Below are positions 26,985 to 36,266 of a DNA stretch of 64,000 nt, piece after piece. The notes under the pieces were generated by a model, which searched no databases, was not told where the DNA came from, and saw nothing but the letters and a program-made list of their open reading frames with translations. The DNA comes from Desulfovibrio sp. A2 (GTDB lineage Bacteria; Desulfobacterota; Desulfovibrionia; Desulfovibrionales; Desulfovibrionaceae). The translations under genes were made by a program, and so were the position numbers. The DNA lies in NCBI RefSeq assembly GCF_000226255.1, contig NZ_AGFG01000064.1, forward strand, positions 84,169-148,168, read 5' to 3'. Positions within the stretch are counted from its first letter, which is position 1; every line of letters begins with the position of its first letter.

Positions 26985-27566
26985 TCACGCGGCCAGGATG
27001 CGGGTGAAGAGCATCTTTTCCAGGCGCAGCAGAGGCTGGGCGTTCTTTTCCGCCTTCATGCGCAGGATGGCCCCTTCCCAGGCGTCCATGATGAAGGCGG
27101 CGGCCTCGTAGGGTTCCACGCCGGGCGCAAGCTCGCCGCGCGCGGCGGCCTCGTTCAGTATGTCGCCCATGGCCCTGGACAGGCCGTCGAGCACCCCGCG
27201 CAGCTTTTCGCACATGGTGGGGGAAAGGTCGCACATTTCCTGCGCCAGGTTGCCGAAGGGGCAGCCGCGCTCGTAGTCCCATTCCTCGTAGCGGCGACGG
27301 GCCAGTTCGAAGAAGGTGCGCAACCGGGCCAGCGGCGGCACGGAGGCGTCGCGCAGCACCTGGGCCAGGGCCGGGGTGCGCACCTCGCGGTAGTGGTCGA
27401 TGAGCGCGAGCCCGAACTCTTCCTTGCTGGGAAAATAGAAATAGAACGAGCCCTTGGGAACATCGGCAAGGTCGAGGATTTCCTTGATGCCGGTGTTGTT
27501 GAACCCCTTGCGGTGAACCAGGTCCGCCCCGGCGTCGAGGATGGCACGGCGTGCGTCGCGTTTCAT
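26985..27566 (-). CDS. TetR/AcrR-family transcriptional regulator
   Basis: 193 residues. The N-terminal helix-turn-helix reads ILDAGADLVHRKGFNNTGIK and DVPKGSFYFYFPSKEEFGLA, the classic TetR pattern. The C-terminal ligand domain includes WDYERGCPFGNLAQEM, where CPFGN resembles the AcuR/NemR-like subgroup with a reactive Cys. It is likely a repressor of itself and the downstream AhpD-like gene, because both promoters contain the same operator. The start is the Met before KRDARRAIL. Confidence 0.92.
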   Translation of the reverse strand: MKRDARRAILDAGADLVHRKGFNNTGIKEILDLADVPKGSFYFYFPSKEEFGLALIDHYREVRTPALAQVLRDASVPPLARLRTFFELARRRYEEWDYERGCPFGNLAQEMCDLSPTMCEKLRGVLDGLSRAMGDILNEAAARGELAPGVEPYEAAAFIMDAWEGAILRMKAEKNAQPLLRLEKMLFTRILAA

Positions 27567-27577
27567 ACGGCAACTAA

Positions 27578-27592
27578 TAGACCAGTCGTCTA
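27578..27592. promoter_or_regulatory. TetR-type operator in the tetR promoter
   Basis: TAGACCAGTCGTCTA, a perfect TAGAC-N5-GTCTA palindrome, 12 bases upstream of the regulator start. It is the better half of a pair with 26833-26847 and implies autorepression. Confidence 0.75.
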
Positions 27593-27612
27593 GTATGGTC
27601 AAGCACAAACGG

Positions 27613-27650
27613 CAAAAAGGCCGCCTTCGTCGGTGCGAAAGCGGCCTTTC
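27613..27650 (-). terminator. Intrinsic terminator after the M24 peptidase gene
   Basis: Nine-base arms AAAGGCCGC and GCGGCCTTT, read on the minus strand into TTTTTGCC, between the M24 gene and the tetR promoter. Confidence 0.85.
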
Positions 27651-27694
27651 GTAATCCTGCCAGCCTGTTGTGGCGTGCGGAATCGGGGCGGACG

Positions 27695-28954
27695 CTACAC
27701 GCACACCATGTCGAACGCCGTGCCGGTGAGCGGGCGGCCCCCCTGGGGGGTGACCTCGAAGGTGTTCTCCACCCCCACCATGCCCAGGCCGGGAATTCCC
27801 ATCTTGGGTTCCAGCGCCAGGGTCATGCCTTCCTCCAGCGGTTCGTCGAAGCGGTGCGCGATGACCGGGTATTCGTCGATGGTCAGCCCGATGCCGTGCC
27901 CCAGGAACTGCACCTTGTTGGAGCCCAGCCCCATGAACCCTTCGGAAAGGCCCGCGCGTTCCACCAGTTCCAGAGTGGCGCGCCAGATGTCCGAAGGTAT
28001 CTCGCCGGGGCGCAGCCGTTCGGCCGCGCGGGCCTGCACCTCGATGCACAGGTCGTGGGCGCAGCGCACCGCGTCGGGGATGGAGGCGGCGTTGCCCGCC
28101 CAGTACAACTGGGTCTTGTCGGTGTGGTAGCCTTCGAGGCAGAAGCCGATGTCCAGCGCCAGCGGCGTGCCATGCCGCCACACCGAGCCCGCATACCCCA
28201 TGAACGGGATGGCCGGGTGCTCGCCCTTGAGCCCCAGCGGGCCGTTGAAATGGCTGGGGTAGTTGCCGTTGTCCCCGGCGGCGATGTGCCCCAGAAAGCA
28301 TTCCTCGCCAGGCGCGCCCATGCGCATGAGCCCGCCATGCCCCCGGCTGAAGAACACCTGCCACGCCAGGTGCGAAATCTCGCGCTCGGTCATGCCGGGG
28401 CGCATCATGCCGGGCAGCACGTCATGCAGGCATTCGTGGTGGCGGGCCCCGGCCAGGCGCAGCTTGACCAGTTCCCATTCGGTCTTGCGGGCGCGGGCGC
28501 GGGTAAGTACCGCGTCGCCGGGCACGAAGGCCACGTTCGATAGGCGCTGCTGCATCATGGTGGCCAGCGACCACGGCAGGCCGGACATTTCCGCCGCCAC
28601 CACCGGGGCCAGCGGGCTGCCCGCGTTGGCGCACAGGCCGGGCAGATCGCCGTAGGAGCGGAAGGACACGATGTTGTCCAGCGGGCTTTCCAGCCGGGCG
28701 CGTTCCTCACCCTTGCGCACCAGCAGCACGGGCTGGCCTTCGCGCGGCAGCCACAACACGCCGTTGCCCGCCGTGCCGGTAAGGTAGTAGATGGCCACGC
28801 GCGAAAAGGCCATCAGCCCGCCTGCCTCGGGGGCCAGCGCGGCGAGGATGTCACGCAGGCGGGACTGGCGCAGCCGGGCTTCTTCGGCGGGCAGGCGCTC
28901 GGCGGCGGTGAACGGGCGGGGCGCTGGGGCGTGCGAAGCGTGTGCGTGGGACAT
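27695..28954 (-). CDS. M24-family metallopeptidase (Xaa-Pro aminopeptidase type)
   Basis: 419 residues. The N-terminal creatinase-like domain (about 30-170) precedes a pita-bread domain. Metal ligands are seen in LALDIGFCLEGYHTDKTQLY (two Asp), FLGHGIGLTIDEYP (His), TLALEPKMG (Glu) and MVGVENTFEV (Glu). It should remove N-terminal residues before proline, in the cytoplasm. The start is the Met of MSHAHASH after AAAGGAGT; a longer frame upstream looks non-coding. Confidence 0.93.
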   Translation of the reverse strand: MSHAHASHAPAPRPFTAAERLPAEEARLRQSRLRDILAALAPEAGGLMAFSRVAIYYLTGTAGNGVLWLPREGQPVLLVRKGEERARLESPLDNIVSFRSYGDLPGLCANAGSPLAPVVAAEMSGLPWSLATMMQQRLSNVAFVPGDAVLTRARARKTEWELVKLRLAGARHHECLHDVLPGMMRPGMTEREISHLAWQVFFSRGHGGLMRMGAPGEECFLGHIAAGDNGNYPSHFNGPLGLKGEHPAIPFMGYAGSVWRHGTPLALDIGFCLEGYHTDKTQLYWAGNAASIPDAVRCAHDLCIEVQARAAERLRPGEIPSDIWRATLELVERAGLSEGFMGLGSNKVQFLGHGIGLTIDEYPVIAHRFDEPLEEGMTLALEPKMGIPGLGMVGVENTFEVTPQGGRPLTGTAFDMVCV

Positions 28955-29273
28955 GGGCGCGGCGACTCCTTTGCGGCTGCGGTTCCGGCGATGGGGCACA
29001 GGGTAGGCCAAGGGGCGGCGGGGCGCAACCGTGCCGCAGTCGGACCGCGAACCCGGTCCTGCCGCACCGGCCACGCATGCCCCGCCCCGGCGGATGCAGC
29101 GTCCGGGCGCGGCGATTGCGCTTGGCGGCAAGGCCGGGTAGAGAGGATGTTTCCGGATTGTTGCTCGCGGCCGGAGACGGCAGCGCGACCGCAGAAAGGG
29201 CCAGGGACGCGCGCATCCCCTTGCGGGGCGCGTGTCGCGGGTCCGGCGCATATCATGGTTCCAGGGGTACAGG
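28955..29273. other. Divergent intergenic region
   Basis: 319 GC-rich bases between the M24 peptidase and the CoA-binding protein genes. I see no promoter hexamers I would trust and no gene. Confidence 0.3.
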
Positions 29274-29696
29274 ATGCTGCTCGACGCAACGCTTCGCACC
29301 ATACTGCGCGAATCGCGCACCATCGCCGTCATCGGCGCCAAGGACAAGCCCGGCCAGCCCGTGGACATGGTGGGCCGCTATCTCATCGAGGCCGGGTACG
29401 ACGTGCGCCCGGTGCACCCGGTGCGCCGCACCGTGTGGGGCCTGCAGGCCTATCCCGCCATCGGCGACGTGCCGGTGGACGTGGACATCGTCAACGTGTT
29501 CCGCGCGCCGGAACACTGCCCGGCCCATGCGGCCGAGGTGCTGGCCCTGCCGCACCTGCCGCGCCTGTTCTGGATGCAGTCGGGCATCACCAGCCCCGAG
29601 GCGGGGCGAATGCTGTTCGAGCGCGGCGTAGCCGTGGTGGAGGACCTGTGCCTGATGGTGGAGCATCGGCGGCTGATGGCCGGGGGGCTGCTGTGA
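29274..29696 (+). CDS. CoA-binding domain protein (YccU-like)
   Basis: 140 residues, a single Rossmann CoA-binding domain: TIAVIGAKDKPGQPVDMVGR, YDVRPVHPVRRTVWGLQAYP, DVDIVNVFRAPEHCP and FWMQSGITSPEAGRM. Function of this family is unknown; it binds nucleotide or CoA. The start lies after AGGGG at MLLDATL. Its stop overlaps the GTG start of the YkgJ-like gene, so the two are coupled. Confidence 0.88.
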   Translation: MLLDATLRTILRESRTIAVIGAKDKPGQPVDMVGRYLIEAGYDVRPVHPVRRTVWGLQAYPAIGDVPVDVDIVNVFRAPEHCPAHAAEVLALPHLPRLFWMQSGITSPEAGRMLFERGVAVVEDLCLMVEHRRLMAGGLL

Positions 29697-30193
29697 GCGT
29701 CAACGATTCCGTGCCTTCCGCAACTTCCGCCCCGTGGGACGCGGCCTTCGACTGCCGCATGTGCGGCCAGTGCTGCCAGGGCGAGGGCGGCATCGTGGTC
29801 AGCCCCACCGACCTTTCGCGCATCTGCGCCTTTCTGGGCATGACGCCCGAAGCCTTCGAGGCCGCCTACGGCGAACGCCGCAACGGCAAGCTGAAGGTGC
29901 GCACCGGGCCGGACGGCAACTGCGTGTTCTTTGCCGTGGGGCGCGGCTGCACCGTGCACGAGGGCAAGCCGGACATCTGCCGGGCCTGGCCGTTCTTTCG
30001 CGGCAACCTGGTGGACGCCGACAGCCTGGCCATGGCCAAGGAATACTGTCCCGGCATCCGGGCCGACGTGCGCCATGCGGAATTCGCCGCCGCAGGGCGG
30101 GCCTATCTTGCCGACCGGGGCCTGCTGGCCTGCGACTGCGCATGCGAGGCCAACGCCCTGGTGCTGGAGCCTGCCGCCAAGGCGGCGAAATAG
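29693..30193 (+). CDS. YkgJ-family cysteine cluster protein
   Basis: 166 residues. The cysteine pattern FDCRMCGQCCQGEGG, then CVFF, GCTVHEGKPDICRAWPFF and EYCPG, is the YkgJ (CxxCxxCC) family, thought to bind zinc or an iron-sulfur cluster. A C-terminal CDCACEA adds three more cysteines. The start is GTG overlapping the previous stop (GTGA). Function is not established; the cytoplasmic location is inferred from the lack of a signal. Confidence 0.88.
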   Translation: MSVNDSVPSATSAPWDAAFDCRMCGQCCQGEGGIVVSPTDLSRICAFLGMTPEAFEAAYGERRNGKLKVRTGPDGNCVFFAVGRGCTVHEGKPDICRAWPFFRGNLVDADSLAMAKEYCPGIRADVRHAEFAAAGRAYLADRGLLACDCACEANALVLEPAAKAAK

Positions 30194-30298
30194 GCCGCGC
30201 TGCGTGCGGAATGCCGGGCGGGCGTAAGCTTTTCGCGAAAGCTGCCGAAAGGGTTGCCGGTAAGATTTTTCGTGACGTTATAGGGGCGCGGAGGTCGC

Positions 30299-31183
30299 GT
30301 GACGCTGAGGGAATGCTACCGGATACTGCAGGTCGGCAACGGCGCGTCGCTTGACGAGGTCAAGAAGGCGTACCGCAAGCTGGCGTTCGAGCTGCATCCG
30401 GACCTGAACCCCGGCAGGCCCGAGGCGGCCCGCCGTTTCCAGCGCCTGAACGAGGCCTACGTGCTGCTTTCGCGCACGCTGGACGCGGCCGGTTCTGGCG
30501 GCAACGGCAGCGGCGCGGCCGAGCGCGAATCGGCCGAACGCGAGGCCGCCCGCGCCTACGAGCAGGCCCGCCAGCGCTTTGGCGACATGGGGAGTGGGGG
30601 AACCGGTGGAACCGGAAGCACCGGGGCTTCGGCGTCATCTGCATCGACGGGCGCATCGGCGGGGCCATCGGGACGCGCATCCTCCGCGCGGGCGGCCAGC
30701 GGGGCCGACCGCAACCGGCGCAAGGCCGAGGCCACCTACCAGGCCGGGCAGGACGAGGTGTTGCAGGACATCCTGCGCGACCCCTTCGCCCGGCGGGTGT
30801 TCGAAGACATCTACAGCCAGATCCGCCGCGACGGCGGCGGGCTGGCCGCGCGCCCGCCCAAGAAGCGCAAGCTCAGCCTGGAATGGGGCGGCAAGGCCCT
30901 GACGGTGGACCTCACCCACGGCATCGGCGGGGCGGTGAAGGGCTGGCTGCGCCGCCAGATCGACGACGAGCAGACGGTGTACCTGCCCGCGCTCAGCATC
31001 GTGCCGGGGGCGCGGCTTCGCTTGCAGGTGACCCAGGGCCTGTCGGGCGAAGTGCGCACCGTGGAGGTGACCCTGCCGCAGGACTACGTGGTGGGGCGGC
31101 CCATCCGGCTCAAGGGGCTGGGCAAGCGCATCGGCCCGTGGCAGGGCGACCTGTATCTGCGTATTCTGGCCAAGGTGCTTTAG
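30299..31183 (+). CDS. DnaJ-domain protein (CbpA-like)
   Basis: 294 residues. The J domain (about 1-60) has KKAYRKLAFELHPDLNPGRP with the HPD motif. A Ser/Thr/Gly/Ala-rich linker of about 80 residues follows. A DnaJ C-terminal-like beta domain contains LPALSIVPGARLRL and a long VEVTLPQDYVVGRPIRLKGL. There is no zinc-finger domain, so it is a type B/C co-chaperone, probably working with DnaK. The GTG start follows GGAGG by four bases. Confidence 0.88.
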   Translation: MTLRECYRILQVGNGASLDEVKKAYRKLAFELHPDLNPGRPEAARRFQRLNEAYVLLSRTLDAAGSGGNGSGAAERESAEREAARAYEQARQRFGDMGSGGTGGTGSTGASASSASTGASAGPSGRASSARAASGADRNRRKAEATYQAGQDEVLQDILRDPFARRVFEDIYSQIRRDGGGLAARPPKKRKLSLEWGGKALTVDLTHGIGGAVKGWLRRQIDDEQTVYLPALSIVPGARLRLQVTQGLSGEVRTVEVTLPQDYVVGRPIRLKGLGKRIGPWQGDLYLRILAKVL

Positions 31184-31248
31184 GGCTGCTACGGCAACCC
31201 GCCTTTTTCGCTGCGCATGTTTTCTTCCACGGGCAAGTGCCCGCGCGT

Positions 31249-31282
31249 GAGGCCGGTGGCTCAACCGGCCTCTTCCATTTTC
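31249..31282 (+). terminator. Intrinsic terminator overlapping the 3' end of the EamA gene
   Basis: GAGGCCGGT and ACCGGCCTC arms around a six-base loop, followed by TTCCATTTTC. It serves the DnaJ-like gene and covers the last codons of the convergent gene. Confidence 0.55.
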
Positions 31283-32193
31283 GCCCCGTCTGCTCCATCC
31301 GCGCCAACGGCCGCGCGGGACACGCCCGCGTCGCCCGCCCGCGCACCGTCCAGCACTACGCAGAACACCGCGGTGATGACCAGCCCGGCCCCCAGCCAGC
31401 CCGAGGGCGGGAACAGTTCGTCCCACAGCCAGTAGGCCAGCAGGGCCGCCAGCACCGGCTCGAAGTTGGCCACCACGGCCACCCGGGTGGGGGAAAGGCG
31501 GCGCATGCCCTCGCAGTAGGCCATGTACGCGCCGTAGGTGGTCACCAGCCCCATGCCCAGCACCAGCAGCGCCCACGCCAGCGGCCCCTTGGGCACAAAG
31601 CTGACGAAGGGCAGCAGGGCCAGCGCGCCCACGGGCAGGCAGAACAGGTACAGGGTGACCGGCGAATGGCGGTGCAGAAAATGGCGGCTGAACACGTAGT
31701 GCAGCGAATAGGTGAAGCCCGCCAGCAGGCCGTAGCCGATGCCCGCCGCGCTGGCACCGCCCTGCAGGCCCCCGCCCGACCGGCAGATCAGGAAGGCCCC
31801 GGTCATGGCCAGGCCAAGGGCCGCCAGCTTGGCGCGGGTCAGCGGTTCCGCGAAGCACAGCCGCGAAAGCAGCGCCACCCACGCCGGGGCGGTGTACAGC
31901 AGGATGGAGGCCAACGCCGCCCCGCCTTCGCGCACGGCCAACTGGTACGACCCGAAAAACAGCGCCACGCCCACCAGCCCGAAGGCGGCGAAGGTTGCCG
32001 CGTCGCGCGCCGGGGCGCGCCACAGCCCGTGCCGGGCCGCATGCAGCCCGAAGAACAGCGCGCCAAACGCGGCGCGCCAGAAGGCGATTTCCAGCGGGGT
32101 CACCCCTTCGGCAAGGCAGTAGCGGGCCAGCGGGCCGATGAGCGCCCACAACCCGGCGGCAAGCAGCACAAAGCCGTATCCGGCCAGCGGCAT
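31261..32193 (-). CDS. EamA/DMT-family transporter
   Basis: 310 residues with ten hydrophobic segments arranged as two EamA repeats: YGFVLLAAGLWALIGPLARY and FWRAAFGALFFGLH in the first, LLAGFTYSLHYVFSRHFL and RVAVVANFEPVLAALLAYWL in the second. DMT proteins export metabolites or amino acids; substrate is unknown. The start is set by GGGAGG eight bases upstream. The last 30 residues are polar and disordered. Confidence 0.9.
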   Translation of the reverse strand: MPLAGYGFVLLAAGLWALIGPLARYCLAEGVTPLEIAFWRAAFGALFFGLHAARHGLWRAPARDAATFAAFGLVGVALFFGSYQLAVREGGAALASILLYTAPAWVALLSRLCFAEPLTRAKLAALGLAMTGAFLICRSGGGLQGGASAAGIGYGLLAGFTYSLHYVFSRHFLHRHSPVTLYLFCLPVGALALLPFVSFVPKGPLAWALLVLGMGLVTTYGAYMAYCEGMRRLSPTRVAVVANFEPVLAALLAYWLWDELFPPSGWLGAGLVITAVFCVVLDGARAGDAGVSRAAVGADGADGAKMEEAG

Positions 32194-32552
32194 GGCGTCC
32201 TCCCAATGTGTCGTACCGGTGTTGTGAACGATGGCGGGGGGGAAGGCAAGCCCACAAGGCACGCCCACACGGAACACGCGAATGACTGGGGACGGCACGT
32301 GCAGTGGCGCGTAATGTTTCCTTAACCTCGCGGCAGCTTCACAGTGGCCTCTCGGGATGGTACACAGGGCCGAGACATGCCCGCCGGGTGTCGGCAGCAG
32401 CGCCCGGATGCACAGTCCATGCGGCGCGCCCGTCCCGGCCTGCCCGGCGCGCCCGGCCCGCCCGGCCAGTATGGCCAGACACTCTTTGAACGAACACGCC
32501 CGACCAACGGAGCCCGCGCCGCACGGCCCGCGCCCGCAGGAGGATGCCACGG
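32194..32552. other. Divergent intergenic region
   Basis: 359 bases. The least GC-rich patch, GTAATGTTTCCTTAACC (32312-32328), is the likely promoter area. A repetitive stretch of CCCGGC/GCCCGG units lies at 32431-32470. No gene is seen. Confidence 0.35.
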
Positions 32553-33800
32553 ATGGCCCCTGAAACGCCCGATCAGACCCCAGACCAGACTCCCGACCAC
32601 GAACCCTCCAGTTCCGCCAGTCACGGGAATTCCGACCGCTTCGAGAGCGGCCCCGCCCGGCGGGAAGGCAGCCTGCTGGACATGCCGAAACCGCCCAGGC
32701 GGCAGCGCAGCAAGCTGGTCTGGGTGTTCCTGCTGGCCGTCGTCATTGCGGGCGTGGCCCTGTGGGAACTGCGCGACCTTGTCCTGCGCGACGCCGTGCC
32801 CGATCGGCAGGCCAACATGACCGGCACAGACGCTGCCATCCTCGGTCCCAACGCCACCAACGGAACGCTGCCCTCCATGGTGCCCATGGACGGCGACGCG
32901 GCCGCCACCGCTCAGGCCAACGCCACGGCGGTCGCGCCTGGCCTCAACGCCACCAGCCCGGACGGGGCCTTCGCCCAGGACGACGCGGTGGTGCGTTTCG
33001 CCTTCGTGGAAGACGTGGCCAAGTGGCTGGTGGAAGGCTACTACCCCAAGGGGACGCACATGGAGGCGCGCGCCTCCGGCTGGGTTGCCCCCAGCCTGAA
33101 GTCGGCCAACATGCGCTACGGGGTGAACATGACCGGCCTGTCATGGTCCGGCGACGACCTGAACGCCGGGCGTTCCGGCGTGCTGGATTACGCCTTCACC
33201 CCGGCCATGCTCGAAGCGCTGCAACGCCTGTACGCCGACCGGTTCATGCTGGCCATGGCCACCGAGGCGTCGACCGCCAAAATCACCGACAAGGGCAAGG
33301 AACGCGCGCTGACCACCCCTGAGGTGGCGGAAATGTACAGCCTGTACGCCACCCGCCTGCGCGGCCTTGGCGGGGCCCTGCGCGAGATCGCGGGCATGCC
33401 CGACGCGGTGGTGCGGGTGAATGCGTGGCTTACGGCCCAGCACACCGCGCTGGAGGCCAACGCCAAGTATCAGGATGCCGTGTTCGGCTACGACACCGCG
33501 CGCGAGGGCAATTCCGCGCATCTGGCGGAGCAGGCCCGGCGCATCATGGAAATGACCGGCAAGGCGTACCAGCAGGCCATCATGGCCCGCGAGCGCGCCC
33601 GCGAGACCCTGGCCGAGGCCATCCGCCGCAACCCCGACGCCCGCAGGCTGGACGACGACACCCTGGTCTACGCGGCCGGGTGGGTGTACCGCCGGGCCAA
33701 CGGCAAGCCGGAGAAGATGGACGCCGTGCGCATGGCCGCCACGGTGCTGACGGACATGGCCGCCCGTTTCGACAGGGCTGCCCAGGCCGCGCGACAGTAA
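32553..33800 (+). CDS. Single-pass membrane protein of unknown function
   Basis: 415 residues. A polar N-terminus containing the TPDQTPDQTPDH repeat precedes one membrane helix (about 57-75, LVWVFLLAVVIAGVALW). The remaining 340 residues are predicted outside or in the periplasm: a Thr/Ala-rich stretch with several N-x-T motifs, then a mainly helical domain rich in Ala, Arg and Glu. I recognise no family. The start at 32553 is chosen because AGGAGG ends at 32543, nine bases before; an ATG at 32544 directly abuts it. A terminator follows. Confidence 0.75.
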   Translation: MAPETPDQTPDQTPDHEPSSSASHGNSDRFESGPARREGSLLDMPKPPRRQRSKLVWVFLLAVVIAGVALWELRDLVLRDAVPDRQANMTGTDAAILGPNATNGTLPSMVPMDGDAAATAQANATAVAPGLNATSPDGAFAQDDAVVRFAFVEDVAKWLVEGYYPKGTHMEARASGWVAPSLKSANMRYGVNMTGLSWSGDDLNAGRSGVLDYAFTPAMLEALQRLYADRFMLAMATEASTAKITDKGKERALTTPEVAEMYSLYATRLRGLGGALREIAGMPDAVVRVNAWLTAQHTALEANAKYQDAVFGYDTAREGNSAHLAEQARRIMEMTGKAYQQAIMARERARETLAEAIRRNPDARRLDDDTLVYAAGWVYRRANGKPEKMDAVRMAATVLTDMAARFDRAAQAARQ

Positions 33801-33840
33801 AGACAGTCCCTGGGGTTGAAAGCAGCAGGACGAGATGAAC

Positions 33841-33876
33841 GACGCCGCGAGGGGGCAACCCTTCGCGGCGTTTTCG
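33841..33876 (+). terminator. Intrinsic terminator after the membrane protein gene
   Basis: ACGCCGCGA and TCGCGGCGT arms around a 12-base loop, followed by TTTCGTCG. Confidence 0.7.
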
Positions 33877-34010
33877 TCGTGGGGAATCCGTGGGGAAAGA
33901 CGGAATCGGGGGCGAGGCGTACCGGTGCCCACGGAACGATCCGGCGTGCCCGTTGTCGCTCGTCCCCGCATTGTTCTCGTCCTTCCGAATTGGCAGGGTT
34001 GGCAGAACCG

Positions 34011-34460
34011 TCAGAACTGGCGGTCCAGCAGGAGATGCGAAAAATAGCCCAGCACGGCGGCAAGGTACCACGGCGCGGCGGACTGCCAGGCCCAGCCGTA
34101 CAGCAGCACCGGGGCCAGCAGCAGCGGCAGCGGCACGAGCAGCATGGCCCACCAGGTGTGGGTCCACCCCCGGTGGCCGTCGATGGCGGGCAGCATGGCC
34201 AGCAGCCCCAGCAGGGCGGCCCACTGGTAATGGCGGGTGGCGATGAGCGCCGCGTCGGCCAGCACCAGCAGGCCATAGAACCAGGAGCGCCCGCGCGAGT
34301 GTGTGTCCACGTCCGGGGCCAGGGCAAAGGCGGTGGCCACGGCCAGTTGGGCGGCCTGGGTGGGCAGGCCGGGCGCATGCACGCGCAGGGTCTGCGCGGC
34401 GAACAGTGCTCCGGCGGCCAGCACGGCGCCGCCGATGAGATGGGTGCGGTATCCTGGCAT
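34011..34460 (-). CDS. Membrane-bound metal-dependent hydrolase (YdjM/DUF457-like)
   Basis: 149 residues with about four hydrophobic segments. RTHLIGGAVLAAGAL, LAPDVDTHSRGRSW, DGHRGWTHTWWA and GYFSHLLLDRQ carry the His and Asp residues of the YdjM family, inner-membrane proteins predicted to hydrolyse a lipid-linked substrate. It is at the short end of the family. The start is MPGYRTH; no other function hint is present nearby. Confidence 0.85.
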   Translation of the reverse strand: MPGYRTHLIGGAVLAAGALFAAQTLRVHAPGLPTQAAQLAVATAFALAPDVDTHSRGRSWFYGLLVLADAALIATRHYQWAALLGLLAMLPAIDGHRGWTHTWWAMLLVPLPLLLAPVLLYGWAWQSAAPWYLAAVLGYFSHLLLDRQF

Positions 34461-34748
34461 TGGTGATGTGGGTTGGGGTGGGGGAACGCGGATGGGAACG
34501 TGCGACGCGGGGCGCAGGCCGTGGGTCCACACTGCGCGCCGGGACGACCTTATCCACCCCCCGCCCGGCGGGCAAGCGGGGCGCGCTGGCTAGGCCGGGG
34601 CGGCCCATGCTACATGGGGGTGGCTGCGTGAGGGGTCTGCATGGGCTGCCCGTGCCGCCCGCCCGCGTGCCCCTTCGCCCCGTTCGCCCCTTTCGTCCTG
34701 TCCCGCCGTCCGGCACAGGCCCTGACACCGCCAACCGTGGAATATGCC

Positions 34749-35381
34749 ATGTCCGAAGCATCGCCCGCCGACGCATTCTCCTCCCCCGGCCGACATGCCG
34801 GGGCAACCGCCCGCTCCATCCTGTTCACCGGCGGCTGCCGCAGCGGCAAGAGCGGGCTGGCCCAGCGCTGGGTGGAATCGCTGGGGACGGCGCGGGTGTA
34901 CATCGCCACCGGGGCCGCCCGCGACGCGGAAATGGCCGAGCGGGTGCGGCGGCATCAGGATGCGCGGGGCGCTGGCTGGCGCACGGTGGAAGAACCGCTG
35001 GACGTGTGCGCGGCCCTGCGCGGCTGCATGGGGCCGGGCGCGGGCGAACCCGCCGCGCAACCCCGCCCCCATGGCGTGCTGCTGGACTGCATCACCCTGT
35101 GGCTGACCAACCGCATGCTGGCCGACAATGACGACGCGGCCATCCTGCGCGGAGTGGAAGACTTGGCCGCGCTGCTGCGCACGGTCGCCGTGCCCGTGGC
35201 CGTGGTCACCAACGAGGTAGGCTGGGGCGTGGTGCCGGAAACGCCGCTAGGCCGCCGCTTTCGCGATCTGTCCGGCGAGGCCAACCAACTGCTGGCGTCG
35301 GCCTGCACCGACGTGATCCTGGCCGTCAGCGGGCTGCCGCTGGCCGTGAAGGGCAGGGTGCCCGTCGCCTGCGCGGGGTAG
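34749..35381 (+). CDS. cobU: Adenosylcobinamide kinase/guanylyltransferase
   Basis: 210 residues. Walker A is ILFTGGCRSGKSGLAQRW (about 22-39). VYIATGAARDAEM, HQDARGAGWRTVEEP, LLDCITLWLTNRML and VVTNEVGWGVVPETPLGRRF match CobU in order. It phosphorylates adenosylcobinamide and transfers GMP to give AdoCbi-GDP in late B12 assembly. There is a 25-residue N-terminal extension. I saw no cobalamin riboswitch upstream, and no other cob gene is adjacent. Confidence 0.95.
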   Translation: MSEASPADAFSSPGRHAGATARSILFTGGCRSGKSGLAQRWVESLGTARVYIATGAARDAEMAERVRRHQDARGAGWRTVEEPLDVCAALRGCMGPGAGEPAAQPRPHGVLLDCITLWLTNRMLADNDDAAILRGVEDLAALLRTVAVPVAVVTNEVGWGVVPETPLGRRFRDLSGEANQLLASACTDVILAVSGLPLAVKGRVPVACAG

Positions 35382-35461
35382 GGGCTGGACCCCGGCCCGC
35401 CGCTGGAGTAGAAGCCGCATGTGCCGCCCGTGCGGTTTCAACCCCTGAACAGGAAATCCAC

Positions 35462-36142
35462 ATGCTCAAATATTTCCGCAGTCTGATTTCTCTCTGCCTT
35501 GCATTGGCCGCGGCCCTGCTGCTGGCCGCCCCCGCCCTTGCCGCTGGCGAGGAAACCCCGGAAGCCGCCCTGCGCCAGGTGCAGACCGCCATAGACACCC
35601 ACGACGCCGCCCTGCTGGAAAAGTACGTGGACGTGGGCCGCATCACCCAGCGCGGCGTGGACGCCTTCATGGCCGACCTGGTGTCGCGCCCGCCCAAGGC
35701 CGTTTCCGGCAGCGGCGAAACCCTGCCCCTGCTGGCCATGCTGTCCAGCGCGGTGCAGTCGGGCGCGCAGTCGCAGACCGCCCAGACCGTGAAGATGCTG
35801 GTGGCCGAAGAAACCCGCAAGTTCGTGGTGTGGGGCGTGTCGTCCGGCAACTTTTCCGGCAAGCCGGTGAAGAAGGAACGCAAGGCCACCGACGGCGGCC
35901 TGTTCTCGCCCCTGTTCTCCGACGCCTCCGTGGGCCGCAAGGAACTGCGCAACGTGAAGTCCGTAACCCGCGACGGCGACAAGGCCGCCGCCTCGGTGGT
36001 GCTGTTCGACCACGGCAGCGAACGCTCCTACCCCGTGGACCTGGCCCTGACCAGGCGCGAGGCGGGCAACTGGCAGGTCACCGACGTGACCAACGCCGCC
36101 GCGCTCATTGCCGCCATCCGCAAGGAAGCGGAAAACCGGTAG
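35462..36142 (+). CDS. Secreted DUF2939-like protein
   Basis: 226 residues. A clear signal peptide (about 1-27, ending APALAAG) directs export. The mature part begins with the DUF2939-like motif ALRQVQTAIDTHDAALLEKY followed by VDVGRI, and ends WQVTDVTNAAALIAAIRKEA. Function is unknown. GGAAA precedes the ATG by five bases. The codon use is like its neighbours. Confidence 0.75.
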   Translation: MLKYFRSLISLCLALAAALLLAAPALAAGEETPEAALRQVQTAIDTHDAALLEKYVDVGRITQRGVDAFMADLVSRPPKAVSGSGETLPLLAMLSSAVQSGAQSQTAQTVKMLVAEETRKFVVWGVSSGNFSGKPVKKERKATDGGLFSPLFSDASVGRKELRNVKSVTRDGDKAAASVVLFDHGSERSYPVDLALTRREAGNWQVTDVTNAAALIAAIRKEAENR

Positions 36143-36266
36143 GACTTCGGCCCGCCCCGGCCCGGCTTGCCGGGGGGCGGCGGTCTGCCGGTGCCCCCGC
36201 TGCGGGCAGCCGGAACCACGCAGCCCCTTTCGCCCTCTTCGCTCCTTTCGCTCCTTTCGCAATACC

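Noticed and set aside
34461..34748. Possible cobalamin riboswitch before cobU
   Set aside because: I could not find a B12 box or the expected stems.
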